Program-made: the position numbers and the translations under genes
Origin: Pseudomonas sp. Ant30-3
GTDB taxonomy: Bacteria > Pseudomonadota > Gammaproteobacteria > Pseudomonadales > Pseudomonadaceae
Direction of reading: 5' to 3'
DNA: 64,000 bases
NCBI RefSeq assembly: GCF_000690905.1
Contig: NZ_JMCL01000001.1
Location: forward strand, 1-64,000
Notes under the pieces: generated by a model
The model's input: only the letters and a program-made list of their open reading frames with translations
Told to the model about the DNA's origin: nothing
Databases searched by the model: none
In this document: one piece after another, positions 7,651-16,954 of the stretch
How the letters are laid out: every line of letters starts with the position of its first letter
Position numbering within the stretch: position 1 is the first letter of the stretch

Positions 7651-9144
7651 ATGTACCGTGATCGTATTCGCCTGTCTTCGTTGTTGGATAAAGTGATGAG
7701 TGCCGCCGATGCGGCCGCGCTGATTGAAGACGGCATGACCGTCGGCATGAGTGGTTTCACTCGCGCCGGTGAGGCCAAAGCCGTGCCTCAGGCATTGGCC
7801 GAACGCGCCAAGATCTCCCCGCTTAAAATTACCCTGATGACCGGAGCCAGCCTGGGCAACGACCTCGACAAGCAACTCACTGAAGCGGGCGTGCTGTCGC
7901 GACGTATGCCGTTTCAGGTCGATAGCACATTGCGCAAGGCGATCAATGCCGGCGAGGTGATGTTTATTGATCAGCATCTTTCGGAAACGGTGGAGCAACT
8001 GCGCAATCAGCAGCTCAAGCTTCCGGACATCGCAGTGATCGAAGCCGTGGCAATCACCGAGCAAGGCCATATCGTGCCGACGACATCGGTGGGCAACTCG
8101 GCCAGCTTTGCCATTTTCGCCAAGCAGGTGATTGTCGAGATCAACCTGGCGCACAACCCGAATCTTGAAGGCTTGCACGACATCTATATCCCCACCTACC
8201 GTCCGACGCGCACGCCGATCCCGCTGGTCAAGGTCGATGATCGCATTGGCAGCACCGCGATACCGATTCCGCCGGAAAAGATTGTCGCCATCGTGATCAC
8301 CCATCAGCCTGACTCACCGTCGACCGTGTTGCCGCCGGACGTTGAGACCCAGGCCATTGCCGACCACCTGATCGACTTCTTCAAGCAAGAAGTGGCTGCC
8401 GGACGCATGACCAACAAGCTCGGTCCGTTGCAGGCCGGCATTGGCACCATCGCCAATTCGGTGATGTGTGGCTTGATCGACTCACCGTTCGAAGACCTGA
8501 CGATGTACTCCGAGGTGTTGCAGGATTCGACGTTCGACCTGATCGATGCCGGCAAGCTGAGTTTTGCCTCGGGCAGCTCGATCACCTTGTCGAGCCGTCG
8601 CAACGCCGATGTCTTTGGCAATCTGGAGCGCTACAAGGACAAGCTGATTCTGCGCCCGCAGGAGATTTCCAACCATCCTGAAGTGGTGCGGCGGCTGGGC
8701 ATCATCGGCATTAACACGGCGCTGGAATTCGACCTGTACGGTAACGTCAATTCAACGCATGTCTGCGGCACACGAATGATGAACGGGATTGGCGGATCGG
8801 GCGATTTTGCGCGTAATGCGCATTTGGCGATTTTCGTCACCAAGTCGATTGCCAAGGGCGGGGCCATCTCTAGTGTGGTGCCGATGGTGAGTCACGTCGA
8901 TCACACGGAACATGACGTGGACATTCTGGTTACCGAGACAGGCTTGGCGGACCTGCGGGGCCTGGCCCCACGCGAGCGGGCTCGGGTGATCATCGATAAC
9001 TGCGTGCACACGGATTACCGCCAGGCACTTGATGACTACTTTACTGCCGCCTGTGCGTTGGGTGGGCATACGCCGCATATCCTGCGGGATGCGTTGAGCT
9101 GGCACATTAACCTGGAGGAAACGGGAAGAATGCTTGCCTCTTAA
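7651..9144 (+). CDS. acetyl-CoA hydrolase / succinyl-CoA:acetate CoA-transferase family protein
   Basis: This 497-aa class I CoA-transferase of the acetyl-CoA hydrolase type (AarC/Ach1-like) probably exchanges CoA between succinyl-CoA and acetate, or hydrolyses acetyl-CoA. The YSEVLQD motif carries Glu288, matching the catalytic glutamate that forms the glutamyl-CoA intermediate. Other family signatures are GMTVGMSGFTRAG near the N-terminus and GGSGDFARNAHLAIF. The start is ATG 7651 (MYRDRIRLSS), the conserved family start; the frame runs further 5' without similarity. It appears monocistronic, between the pnt terminator and a regulatory-looking gap. Whether it acts as transferase or hydrolase cannot be decided from sequence. 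Confidence 0.92.
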   Translation: MYRDRIRLSSLLDKVMSAADAAALIEDGMTVGMSGFTRAGEAKAVPQALAERAKISPLKITLMTGASLGNDLDKQLTEAGVLSRRMPFQVDSTLRKAINAGEVMFIDQHLSETVEQLRNQQLKLPDIAVIEAVAITEQGHIVPTTSVGNSASFAIFAKQVIVEINLAHNPNLEGLHDIYIPTYRPTRTPIPLVKVDDRIGSTAIPIPPEKIVAIVITHQPDSPSTVLPPDVETQAIADHLIDFFKQEVAAGRMTNKLGPLQAGIGTIANSVMCGLIDSPFEDLTMYSEVLQDSTFDLIDAGKLSFASGSSITLSSRRNADVFGNLERYKDKLILRPQEISNHPEVVRRLGIIGINTALEFDLYGNVNSTHVCGTRMMNGIGGSGDFARNAHLAIFVTKSIAKGGAISSVVPMVSHVDHTEHDVDILVTETGLADLRGLAPRERARVIIDNCVHTDYRQALDDYFTAACALGGHTPHILRDALSWHINLEETGRMLAS

Positions 9145-9463
9145 CGGGTACAGATAGCGACTGGAAATGGTCGAGAGCATGCAGTCTCCGAGCACCAGCT
9201 GCCGCCGCGTAAAAAACTGTACTGCTGTACTGGTCTTTTCCTACATAGCTTTCCTATAAACACTGTCTGAAAACCCTAAAACGCACCATATCGGTGCTCA
9301 CAGGTACAGTTGCCTCAATTTAGACCGGTACACCACCCTTTAACAGTTAACTGGTCTCTCACAATACAAGTGAACTGTATCTAGAGAGACTGGCCAAACG
9401 AGAGGATCATTGGCATCAGTTAAACCACTACCTAATCCCGCCACAAGCGGAAGGATGTCAATC
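9145..9463. promoter_or_regulatory. DUF1127 gene upstream region with GTACAG-type repeats
   Basis: These 319 bp contain no gene but several copies of GTACAG or its complement: 9148-9153, 9217-9222, 9225-9230 (tandem CTGTACtgCTGTAC) and 9304-9309 (GTACAGTT). Looser forms occur at 9327-9334 and 9374-9380. At 9354-9390 is a 37-bp interrupted palindrome (GTCTCTC...GAGAGAC with inner ATACA...TGTAT, both centred on 9372). The density suggests a binding region for a GntR/MocR-like regulator; that identity is inference. Confidence 0.5.
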
Positions 9464-9679
9464 ATGGAACGTACACTCAGTTCCGACCTGTTCTTCGAAA
9501 ACACCGCAGCAAAAACCCAGGCTTCCATGCCTTTGCGCGTTATCGCCAACCTGATGTTGTGGCAGCGCCGCATCTCCAGCCGCCATCAACTGGCTCGTCT
9601 GGATTCGCGTCTGCTGGCTGACGCCGGTATCAGCGAAGCACAACGCTACGAAGAGTTGAGCAAGCCGTTCTGGCGCTAA
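9464..9679 (+). CDS. DUF1127 domain-containing small protein
   Basis: This 71-aa basic protein has the DUF1127 pattern in its C-terminal half: RRISSRHQLARLDSRLLADAGISEAQRYEELSKPFWR. DUF1127 proteins are short and often cytoplasmic, and some have been linked to RNA handling or to phosphate and envelope homeostasis in alphaproteobacteria; the function in Pseudomonas is unknown. I chose ATG 9464 (MERTLSS) because AAGGA lies 8 nt upstream. A second in-frame ATG at 9455 has no spaced ribosome-binding site. It appears monocistronic, with a strong terminator 57 bp downstream and repeat-rich control DNA upstream. Confidence 0.85.
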   Translation: MERTLSSDLFFENTAAKTQASMPLRVIANLMLWQRRISSRHQLARLDSRLLADAGISEAQRYEELSKPFWR

Positions 9680-9736
9680 ATTAGCGTCGCTGGCTCTGAC
9701 CCACAGGGTCCACCGCCAGCACCGAATTTAAAAAAC

Positions 9737-9775
9737 AAAGCCCGTCGCGGGAAACCGCGACGGGCTTTGTCGTTT
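9737..9775 (+). terminator. Rho-independent terminator after the DUF1127 gene
   Basis: A 14-bp perfect stem AAAGCCCGTCGCGG / CCGCGACGGGCTTT (9737-9750 / 9755-9768) encloses a GAAA tetraloop and is followed by GTCGTTTGT. The stem is strong; the T-run is weak on the plus strand. Confidence 0.8.
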
Positions 9776-9797
9776 GTGGATGTTCAAATCCTCGATA

Positions 9798-9838
9798 AGT
9801 ACAGTTATTCATAATCGCACATCAACCAGTACAGTTAT
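9798..9838. promoter_or_regulatory. two direct repeats AGTACAGTTAT, 30 bp apart
   Basis: AGTACAGTTAT occurs at 9798-9808 and again at 9828-9838. The exact 30-bp period is close to three helical turns, placing both copies on the same DNA face, as described for MocR-type regulators that bind direct repeats. They lie about 160 bp before the first DUF2388 gene and share the GTACAGTT core with the region upstream of DUF1127. Confidence 0.6.
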
Positions 9839-9993
9839 AAACGACGACCTCGACCATAGAGCTTCAATGAATTACAGGCTGTGCGAATTCTGACGTGCAG
9901 GCCTAAAATGCAGTTAGAAGTAGCGAACGACGTGTCACTGACGTCTGATCCAACAGCATCACTTCTAATCAGATCAATCACAGGAGTTACACC

Positions 9994-10311
9994 ATGTCCC
10001 GTCTTCGCCTGCTCAGCGCTGCAGCCCTGCTTGCCGTGGCTGCCAATTCCAACGCCTCCAGCTTCATTGTGACCACTGACTCCATCGTCGGCGCACTGAA
10101 GGCCACTTCGGACGCAACCTCCGACATAACATCCTCGTTTCGCGATGACAAAATCGTCCGCGCAGCGCGTGACGATGCGGCAAGTTTTGTAGCCACCGAA
10201 GGTGCCATTCGCGGCGTGAAGCTGGAAAGCGCGCTTGATCACATCCGCGTCCAGGCTCCGCAACTGGACGCCACAGACTCGCAACTGGCCCAAGCTATCC
10301 TGACACTGTAA
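9994..10311 (+). CDS. DUF2388 domain-containing exported protein, copy 1
   Basis: This 105-aa protein belongs to a Pseudomonas-restricted family (DUF2388/TIGR02448) of unknown function. It has a signal peptide (about residues 1-21, ...AVAANSNA|S) and then the family core: SFIVTTDSIVGALKATSD, SFRDDKIVRAARDDAASFVA, GAIRGVKLESALDHIR and a C-terminal DSQLAQAILTL. There are no cysteines or obvious catalytic residues, so it is probably a small periplasmic protein. ATG 9994 has GGAG upstream. It is the first of three tandem paralogues followed by a DUF4105 gene, very probably one operon. Confidence 0.88.
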   Translation: MSRLRLLSAAALLAVAANSNASSFIVTTDSIVGALKATSDATSDITSSFRDDKIVRAARDDAASFVATEGAIRGVKLESALDHIRVQAPQLDATDSQLAQAILTL

Positions 10312-10415
10312 TCACCGTTCCGACGGGACATGCCCTGCGTGTCCCGATGTTTCGGAACTGGCTCTGGATCGGGCGTTGCGCTAGCCTTGGGACTCATTTC
10401 CTGTCATCGAGTCCC

Positions 10416-10730
10416 ATGCGTTTTCTCCAAAATCTCCTGTTCATACCGATTCTCACGACCTGCTGGACAGGTTCGGCTTACGCTTTCGATGCGTTCAACC
10501 TGTCTACTCAAGGCATCGTAGTCACGGGGTACGCCTCGAGCATGGTGACCTCGGCTCCATTCGATCGTAAGCTGCTGATTGACGCTCAGGATGACGCGGC
10601 GGCATTCATCGCCAGCAACGGTGAACTGCGTGGCGCGCGCCTGGAATCAGCGCTTGATTACCTGCGCAGAACCGAGCCAAAACTTCATGCCAGCGACCTT
10701 GAACTGGCGCAGGCAATTCTCGTCCAATAG
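10416..10730 (+). CDS. DUF2388 domain-containing exported protein, copy 2
   Basis: This 104-aa paralogue of the preceding gene is the most diverged of the three. The signal peptide (MRFLQNLLFIPILTTCWTGSAYA|F) is followed by the family core LLIDAQDDAAAFIA, GELRGARLESALDYLRR and LELAQAILVQ. I placed the start at ATG 10416 because it gives a clean signal peptide. An in-frame ATG at 10347 would add 23 residues that spoil it; neither has a strong ribosome-binding site. It is 104 bp from copy 1 and 27 bp from copy 3. Function unknown. Confidence 0.82.
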   Translation: MRFLQNLLFIPILTTCWTGSAYAFDAFNLSTQGIVVTGYASSMVTSAPFDRKLLIDAQDDAAAFIASNGELRGARLESALDYLRRTEPKLHASDLELAQAILVQ

Positions 10731-10757
10731 TTATCCTAATTTTTGCGGAGTCGATCC

Positions 10758-11078
10758 ATGCGTAACCCCTTGATTGCTGCCGTCCTTGGCTTGCTGTTTA
10801 TAGCCGATATGGCTCAGGCGCAGACCCTGGTTGCCACCAGTAACATTCTGGTCAATGCCACCCGCCGCACCATCGATTTCACCTCTGATACAACGACTTC
10901 CATCCGCGACTCGAAAATCATTCGCGAAGCCCATGATGACGCGGCCAGCTTTGTCGCCAGCGAGGGCGATATTCGCGGCGCGCACCTCGAAGCGGCCTTC
11001 AGCACGTTGCGTACCCGGGTACCGGAAGCGCGTGATGCCAGTGATCAGGTGCTCGCCGAAGCCATCCTCGCACTGTGA
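10758..11078 (+). CDS. DUF2388 domain-containing exported protein, copy 3
   Basis: This 106-aa paralogue closely resembles copy 1. The signal peptide (MRNPLIAAVLGLLFIADMAQA|Q) is followed by TLVATSNILVNATRRTIDFTSD, SIRDSKIIREAHDDAASFVA, GDIRGAHLEAAFSTLR and QVLAEAILAL. ATG 10758 is chosen over an in-frame ATG at 10743 because GCGGAG lies 7 nt upstream of it. The stop overlaps the GTG start of the DUF4105 gene (GTGA), which points to translational coupling and a shared function. Confidence 0.88.
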   Translation: MRNPLIAAVLGLLFIADMAQAQTLVATSNILVNATRRTIDFTSDTTTSIRDSKIIREAHDDAASFVASEGDIRGAHLEAAFSTLRTRVPEARDASDQVLAEAILAL

Positions 11079-13036
11079 AACCGTCGTTCGCCTGGCTGCT
11101 GGCCGGGTTCATGTTGCTGCTTGGCAACACGGCCCAGGCTGGCTTGCAATTAAAGCTCAAGACCGAAGGTCTGACCCCCGCGCAGCAGCAGGCGAGCCAG
11201 ACGCTGCTCGATGAAGCCATGCTGGCGTTGCCGCCGCGCTTCATCGAACAACTCGACCGACGCATTGATGTTGGCTGGACCGACAAGATGCCAAGCAATG
11301 CCTACGGTCAGGCATCGCTGGTATCCGAGCTCGATCTCAATCGCAATCTGCTCGACAGCCTCACGGATGGCAGCGCTGCCACCCAAAAAACCAATCGACC
11401 TCATGGCACCGTGCGCCGCGAAATGCTGGCCACAGTCTTGCACGAACTCACCCACATTTATGATCGCTCGCGGCTATGGCCTGATGCGGATCGGACGTTG
11501 ATCCTGCGCTGCACACAGCGCAGCAACAGTTCTGGCCTCATTGGCATTCCTGATCAGTGCCGTGGCCAGTCCGATCGACGCTTCACCCTGAGTGACGATC
11601 CGCGCCTGCTCGATCTGGCCGGCTGGCCGCAATACGTCGGCCGTCGCGGGGAACGCGAGCAGCACAACCGCCAGGTTGCTCGCAGCCCGGACATCTACGA
11701 GATCAGCAGCCCGAAAGAATTTGTCGCGGTCAACATGGAGTATTTCCTGCTCGACCCGAGCTATGCCTGCCGTCGTCCGGCGCTGTACCGCTACTACAAA
11801 GATCATTTCGGTTGGGCGCCTGCCGACAAAGCCACTTGCGGTAAATCCTTCGCCTTTCTCAATGCCGGCAACGATTTCGCCAAGCTGCCGTTGGGGCAAG
11901 TCGATCCGGAGCGGGTGTACGCCGTCGATTACCTGCTCGCCGAAGCCAACCAGAATTGGGTCAGCCGCTGGGGCCACAGCATGTTGCGTCTGGTGATCTG
12001 CGCCCCGGGTCGGCCACGCGGTCCGGACTGTCGACTGGATCTTGACCAGCACCTGGTGCTGTCTTATCGCGCATTCGTGGGCGATGTGCAGCTGTCGAGT
12101 TGGGACGGGCTGGTGGGCAAATACCCTTCGCGCCTGTTCGTCTTGCCGCTGGCTCAAGTCATTGATGAATACACCAAGACAGAGCTGCGCAGCCTGGCGT
12201 CTATTCCGCTGAATTTATCGCGTCGCGAAGTAGAAGACGTTGTGGAACACGCCGCAGAGATGCACTGGAGCTACGATGGCAATTATTTCTTCCTGTCCAA
12301 TAACTGTGCGGTTGAAGGTCTGAAATTGTTACGCAGCGGTTCCAATAATTCGCAGTTGGTTGGCCTCGACAGCATCATGCCCAACGGTTTGCTGGAAGTG
12401 CTCAAAGGCCGCGGGCTGGCCGACACCAGCGTGCTGGATGATCCTCGCGAGGCGCTCCGCCTGGGGTATCGCTTCGATTCGTTCCGGGATCGTTACCAAG
12501 CGATGTTCGAGGTGCTGAAAAAGCATCTGCCAATCAAACAGGACAAGGTTGAAGACTGGCTGGCCCTTAAGGCTGAAGAACGTCGACCGTGGATTGATCA
12601 GGCTGACCTGCGCACCAGCGCGGCGTTGCTGCTGCTTGAGCAAGCCAGTTTTCGTCAGCAAATGGTGTTGGCACAGGATGAGGTCAAGCAGCGTTACCTG
12701 GGAGCCCGCGAGCTGAAAAACGGCGGCATGGACAAAGCCAACGCGACCCTGCAACAGATTCTCGCCAACAGTGGTTTCCTCAGCCGCCCTGCGGAGCTGC
12801 TGGGTACTGGCGGTTATGGATTACCGCAACCGAGCGAATGGCAGCGTCTGGAATCGGAAAGCAGCCTGCGCCAGAAGCAGCTGCAAGCGCTAACCGGGGA
12901 TCTGGACAAGGAAGTGAGGGCGTTGCTGGAGCCTAGCCGTGCGGCGGAAATGGCCGCCAATGAAGCCAACCTGAAACAGGTTGGCGAGCATTTGCGGAAA
13001 TTGCACAAGGCGGCAGGTGGGCTGGAGTTGCCCTGA
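11075..13036 (+). CDS. DUF4105 domain-containing periplasmic protein with HExxH motif
   Basis: This 653-aa exported protein has a signal peptide (MKPSFAWLLAGFMLLLGNTAQA) and a GTG start overlapping the previous gene. An HELTH motif (residues 123-127) with downstream acidic residues suggests a zinc-metalloprotease-like N-terminal domain. The central part (NWVSRWGHSMLRLVI...YFFLSNNCAVEGLKLL, about 300-430) carries the His/Asn-Cys pattern of DUF4105. The C-terminal 150 residues look alpha-helical and coiled. Function is unknown; coupling to three DUF2388 genes suggests an envelope task, with protease activity only inferred from HExxH. A strong terminator starts right after the stop. Confidence 0.85.
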   Translation: MKPSFAWLLAGFMLLLGNTAQAGLQLKLKTEGLTPAQQQASQTLLDEAMLALPPRFIEQLDRRIDVGWTDKMPSNAYGQASLVSELDLNRNLLDSLTDGSAATQKTNRPHGTVRREMLATVLHELTHIYDRSRLWPDADRTLILRCTQRSNSSGLIGIPDQCRGQSDRRFTLSDDPRLLDLAGWPQYVGRRGEREQHNRQVARSPDIYEISSPKEFVAVNMEYFLLDPSYACRRPALYRYYKDHFGWAPADKATCGKSFAFLNAGNDFAKLPLGQVDPERVYAVDYLLAEANQNWVSRWGHSMLRLVICAPGRPRGPDCRLDLDQHLVLSYRAFVGDVQLSSWDGLVGKYPSRLFVLPLAQVIDEYTKTELRSLASIPLNLSRREVEDVVEHAAEMHWSYDGNYFFLSNNCAVEGLKLLRSGSNNSQLVGLDSIMPNGLLEVLKGRGLADTSVLDDPREALRLGYRFDSFRDRYQAMFEVLKKHLPIKQDKVEDWLALKAEERRPWIDQADLRTSAALLLLEQASFRQQMVLAQDEVKQRYLGARELKNGGMDKANATLQQILANSGFLSRPAELLGTGGYGLPQPSEWQRLESESSLRQKQLQALTGDLDKEVRALLEPSRAAEMAANEANLKQVGEHLRKLHKAAGGLELP

Positions 13037-13038
13037 AA

Positions 13039-13071
13039 AAAGATCGTCCGTTTGGACGATCTTTTTTTTTC
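13039..13071. terminator. terminator between the DUF4105 gene and trpA, possibly bidirectional
   Basis: An 11-bp perfect stem AAAGATCGTCC / GGACGATCTTT (13039-13049 / 13054-13064) with a GTTT loop is followed by seven T residues on the plus strand. A short A-run on the left could also let it serve the convergent trpBA transcript. Confidence 0.92.
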
Positions 13072-13075
13072 TGTA

Positions 13076-13896
13076 TTACGCCGCCGCATTTCCACGGGCG
13101 TTACGCACACCCTCAGCCAATGCCGCACATAGACTCAATACCCCATCAATAGCCTGCTCCGGAGTATCGGCCGTCGCGATGTGGTCGATCAATGCCGAAC
13201 CCACCACGACGCCATCGGCCAGACGCGCGATCGATGCGGCTTGCTCTGGAGTACGAATGCCAAAACCGATGCTGATCGGCAGATCAGTGTGGCGACGCAA
13301 ACGCGCCACTGCTTCTTCCACGTGCTCCAAGGTCGCAGCGCCCGCACCGGTCACACCGGCGACCGACACGTAATAGACAAAACCGGAGCTGCCATTCAAT
13401 ACGGTCGGCAGACGCACATCATCGGTGGTCGGCGTGGTCAGGCGGATAAAGTCCAGCCCGGCGGCTTGTGCTGGCTCGCACAACTCGCCGTTATGCTCTG
13501 GTGGCAGGTCAACCACGATCAGGCCATCAACCCCGGACTCTTTGGCGTCAGCAATAAAACGCGCTACGCCATACATGTGAATCGGGTTGAAGTACCCCAT
13601 TAGCACCAACGGCGTTTCGCTATTACCTTCACGAAACTCACGAACCATTTGCAGGGTTTTCGTCAGGTTTTGCTTGGCGGCCAATGCACGAATGTTAGCC
13701 AGCTGGATTGCCGGGCCGTCAGCCATTGGGTCGGTGAAGGGCATGCCCAGCTCGATCACATCAGCGCCAGCGCCGGGCAAGCCGTTGAGGATCGCCAGAG
13801 AAGTGTCATAACCGGGGTCGCCTGCGGTGACGAAGGTCACCAGGGCAGCGCGATTCTGTTCTTTGAGTTCGGCAAAACGTGTTTGCAGGCGGCTCA

Positions 13897-13897
<1 letters not shown>
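13076..13897 (-). CDS. trpA: tryptophan synthase alpha subunit
   Basis: This 273-aa TIM-barrel subunit cleaves indole-3-glycerol phosphate to indole and glyceraldehyde 3-phosphate and passes indole to TrpB through a tunnel. The catalytic Glu49 and Asp60 fall at the same positions as in E. coli ([17 protein letters not shown]), and the phosphate-binding [10 protein letters not shown] and VVGSALID segments are present near the C-terminus. The start is ATG 13897 (MSRLQTRF), sharing one base with the trpB stop (TGATG). The frame extends further 5' inside trpB but without TrpA similarity. Co-transcribed with trpB and probably controlled by TrpI. Confidence 0.97.
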
Positions 13898-15243
<1,346 letters not shown>

Positions 15244-16161
15244 ATGAGCCACGACCTTCCTCCGCTGAACGCCCTCCGCGCCTTTGAAGCCACTGCTCGC
15301 TTGAACAGCGTCAGTCAGGCCGCTGAACAGCTGCACGTTACTCATGGTGCGGTTAGCCGACAAATAAAGGTCCTTGAAGAACATCTTGGCGTGAGTCTTT
15401 TCATCAAGGAAGGACGCGGCCTTAAACTCACAGATGCAGGCGCTCGCCTGCGTGATGTCAGCACTGAGGCCTTCGAGCGACTGCGGACGGTGTGTGCCGA
15501 ACTTACCCAGAGCACTGCTGATGCACCGTTCGTCCTTGGTTGCTCGGGTAGTCTGCTGGCCCGCTGGTTCATTCCGCGGCTGGGACGATTGAACGCGGAT
15601 TTGCCGGACCTGCGCCTGCACCTGTCCGCCGGCGAAGGCGATCTCGACCCACGCCGCCCTGGCCTGGATGCATTACTGGTGTTCGCCGAGCCGCCCTGGC
15701 CGGCGGATATGCAAGTCTACGAACTGACCAGCGAACGCATTGGCCCGGTTATGAGCCCGCGTTATGCCGCCTATGAATCGCTGAAACAAGCGCCACCGAG
15801 CGCGCTGCTGGAAGAACCGTTATTGCACACCACTTCGCGCCCGCAGGCGTGGCCAAGCTGGGCACGGCAAAGCAACCTCGACGCCAATGCGTTGAAGTAC
15901 GGCCAGGGTTTTGAGCATTTGTATTATTTGCTGGAAGCAGCGGTGGCGGGGCTTGGTGTAGCGATAGCGCCTGAGCCGTTAGTGGCCGAGGACTTGAAAG
16001 CCGGCCGCCTGGTTGCGCCTTGGGGTTTCAGTGAAACCCCGGCGCAACTGGCGTTGTGGCTGCCCAAGCGCGCCGCAGACGGGCGCGCTCGGCAATTGGC
16101 GCAGTGGTTAAAAAATGAGCTGCGCCAATCAGATCAGTTACCGCGCTTGCACAGCAAGTAG
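15244..16161 (+). CDS. trpI: LysR-type activator of trpBA
   Basis: This 305-aa LysR regulator has an N-terminal helix-turn-helix ([40 protein letters not shown], read in two parts around residues 10-55) and a C-terminal effector domain. Divergence from trpBA with a short shared promoter region identifies it as TrpI, which activates trpBA when indoleglycerol phosphate accumulates and represses itself. ATG 15244 gives the usual family N-terminus. The last 28 bp overlap the end of the convergent DUF883 gene. Confidence 0.93.
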   Translation: MSHDLPPLNALRAFEATARLNSVSQAAEQLHVTHGAVSRQIKVLEEHLGVSLFIKEGRGLKLTDAGARLRDVSTEAFERLRTVCAELTQSTADAPFVLGCSGSLLARWFIPRLGRLNADLPDLRLHLSAGEGDLDPRRPGLDALLVFAEPPWPADMQVYELTSERIGPVMSPRYAAYESLKQAPPSALLEEPLLHTTSRPQAWPSWARQSNLDANALKYGQGFEHLYYLLEAAVAGLGVAIAPEPLVAEDLKAGRLVAPWGFSETPAQLALWLPKRAADGRARQLAQWLKNELRQSDQLPRLHSK

Positions 16162-16460
16162 GCCGCCAGCAAACCGACTGCGCCGACTGCTACGCCGGCT
16201 GTAGTCCAAGGGTGCTCCTGAGCGTAATCGCGCGTCGCAATCCCGGTTTCACGGGTTTTGACTTTAACTTCTTCGTACGCATCGCTGAGCAGATGGCGCG
16301 AATGCTTCAGCGCGTTCTCGGCGTTGGTCTTCAAGACTTTGAGGGTTTTACGCGACTCGTCGGAAGCGTCGTCCTTCAGGTTTTCCAAAGACTTCAGCAG
16401 ACTCTCGATCTCGGCTTCCATGCTTTGCAATGAGGCTTTACGTAAAGAAGTGTTGGCCAT
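16134..16460 (-). CDS. DUF883 (ElaB/YqjD/YgaM-like) membrane-anchored protein
   Basis: This 108-aa protein has a long amphipathic/coiled N-terminal part (residues 1-75: heptad-like [29 protein letters not shown]) and one C-terminal transmembrane helix ([18 protein letters not shown]) ending in CKRGN. E. coli relatives ElaB and YqjD are inner-membrane, ribosome-associated, stationary-phase proteins; a similar role here is inference. Start ATG 16460 has GGAG upstream. Its 3' end overlaps trpI by 28 bp on the opposite strand. Confidence 0.88.
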   Translation of the reverse strand: MANTSLRKASLQSMEAEIESLLKSLENLKDDASDESRKTLKVLKTNAENALKHSRHLLSDAYEEVKVKTRETGIATRDYAQEHPWTTAGVAVGAVGLLAAYLLCKRGN

Positions 16461-16536
16461 GGTGGCTCTCCTGCATTGGTGATGAGTGGCGTGTGTTGGT
16501 TGGGACTGCGGTGATTCGAGAAAGTGCAGTAAATCT

Positions 16537-16564
16537 GAACTTCCATGAAGGATTTACCCACTGA
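16537..16564 (+). promoter_or_regulatory. candidate AlgU (sigma22/RpoE-like) promoter of the dodecin gene
   Basis: GAACTT (16537-16542), a 17-bp spacer and ACTGA (16560-16564) match the AlgU consensus GAACTT-N16/17-TCTGA at all but one position. The predicted start near 16571 gives a leader of about 45 nt before the dodecin ATG. Confidence 0.55.
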
Positions 16565-16616
16565 AGGAATAGGAAAAATCACTGCTAGGCTGTACTCAAA
16601 CCCCGAGGAGAACGCT

Positions 16617-16832
16617 ATGACCGATCACCACACCTACAAGAAAATCGAGCTCGTCGGCTCGTCCGTGAACAGCATCGAAGAAGCAATCAACAACGCGCTG
16701 GCGGAAGCCAACAAGTCCATCAAAAATATGGAATGGTTTGAAGTGACGGAGACCCGTGGGCACATCGAGAATGGCAAAGCTGCTCATTTTCAGGTCACAC
16801 TCAAGGTCGGCTTCCGTATTGCCAGCAGCTGA
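16617..16832 (+). CDS. dodecin family flavin-binding protein
   Basis: This 71-aa protein matches dodecin, a small protein that forms hollow dodecamers storing or buffering riboflavin/FMN. Family features are visible: KKIELVGSSVNSIEEAINNALAEA, NMEWFEVTETRGHIENG with the flavin-stacking Trp, and AHFQVTLKVGFRI. Start ATG 16617 has GAGGAG 6 nt upstream; the frame runs 5' without similarity. It appears monocistronic, with a possible AlgU promoter about 50-80 bp upstream that would make it a stress gene. Confidence 0.92.
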   Translation: MTDHHTYKKIELVGSSVNSIEEAINNALAEANKSIKNMEWFEVTETRGHIENGKAAHFQVTLKVGFRIASS

Positions 16833-16954
16833 GTTTGAGCTAGTCTTCTGAACTTGCGCGCTGGCCGAATGCCATAGGGAATGGCAAAGCGCTACATGAA
16901 TACATCCGGCGGATCGTCGGATGTCCCTAATGATCCGACCAGGGAATGCGACTG

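Noticed and set aside
11495..11540. Repeated CTGCGCTGCACACAGCGCAGCAACAG segment as an operator inside the DUF4105 gene
   Set aside because: It lies within a well-supported coding sequence and is explained by codon composition.
16850..16877. GAACTT upstream of the first DUF1161 gene as an AlgU promoter
   Set aside because: At 16-17 bp spacing the -10 would be CATAG or CCATA, not TCTGA/TCAGA-like.
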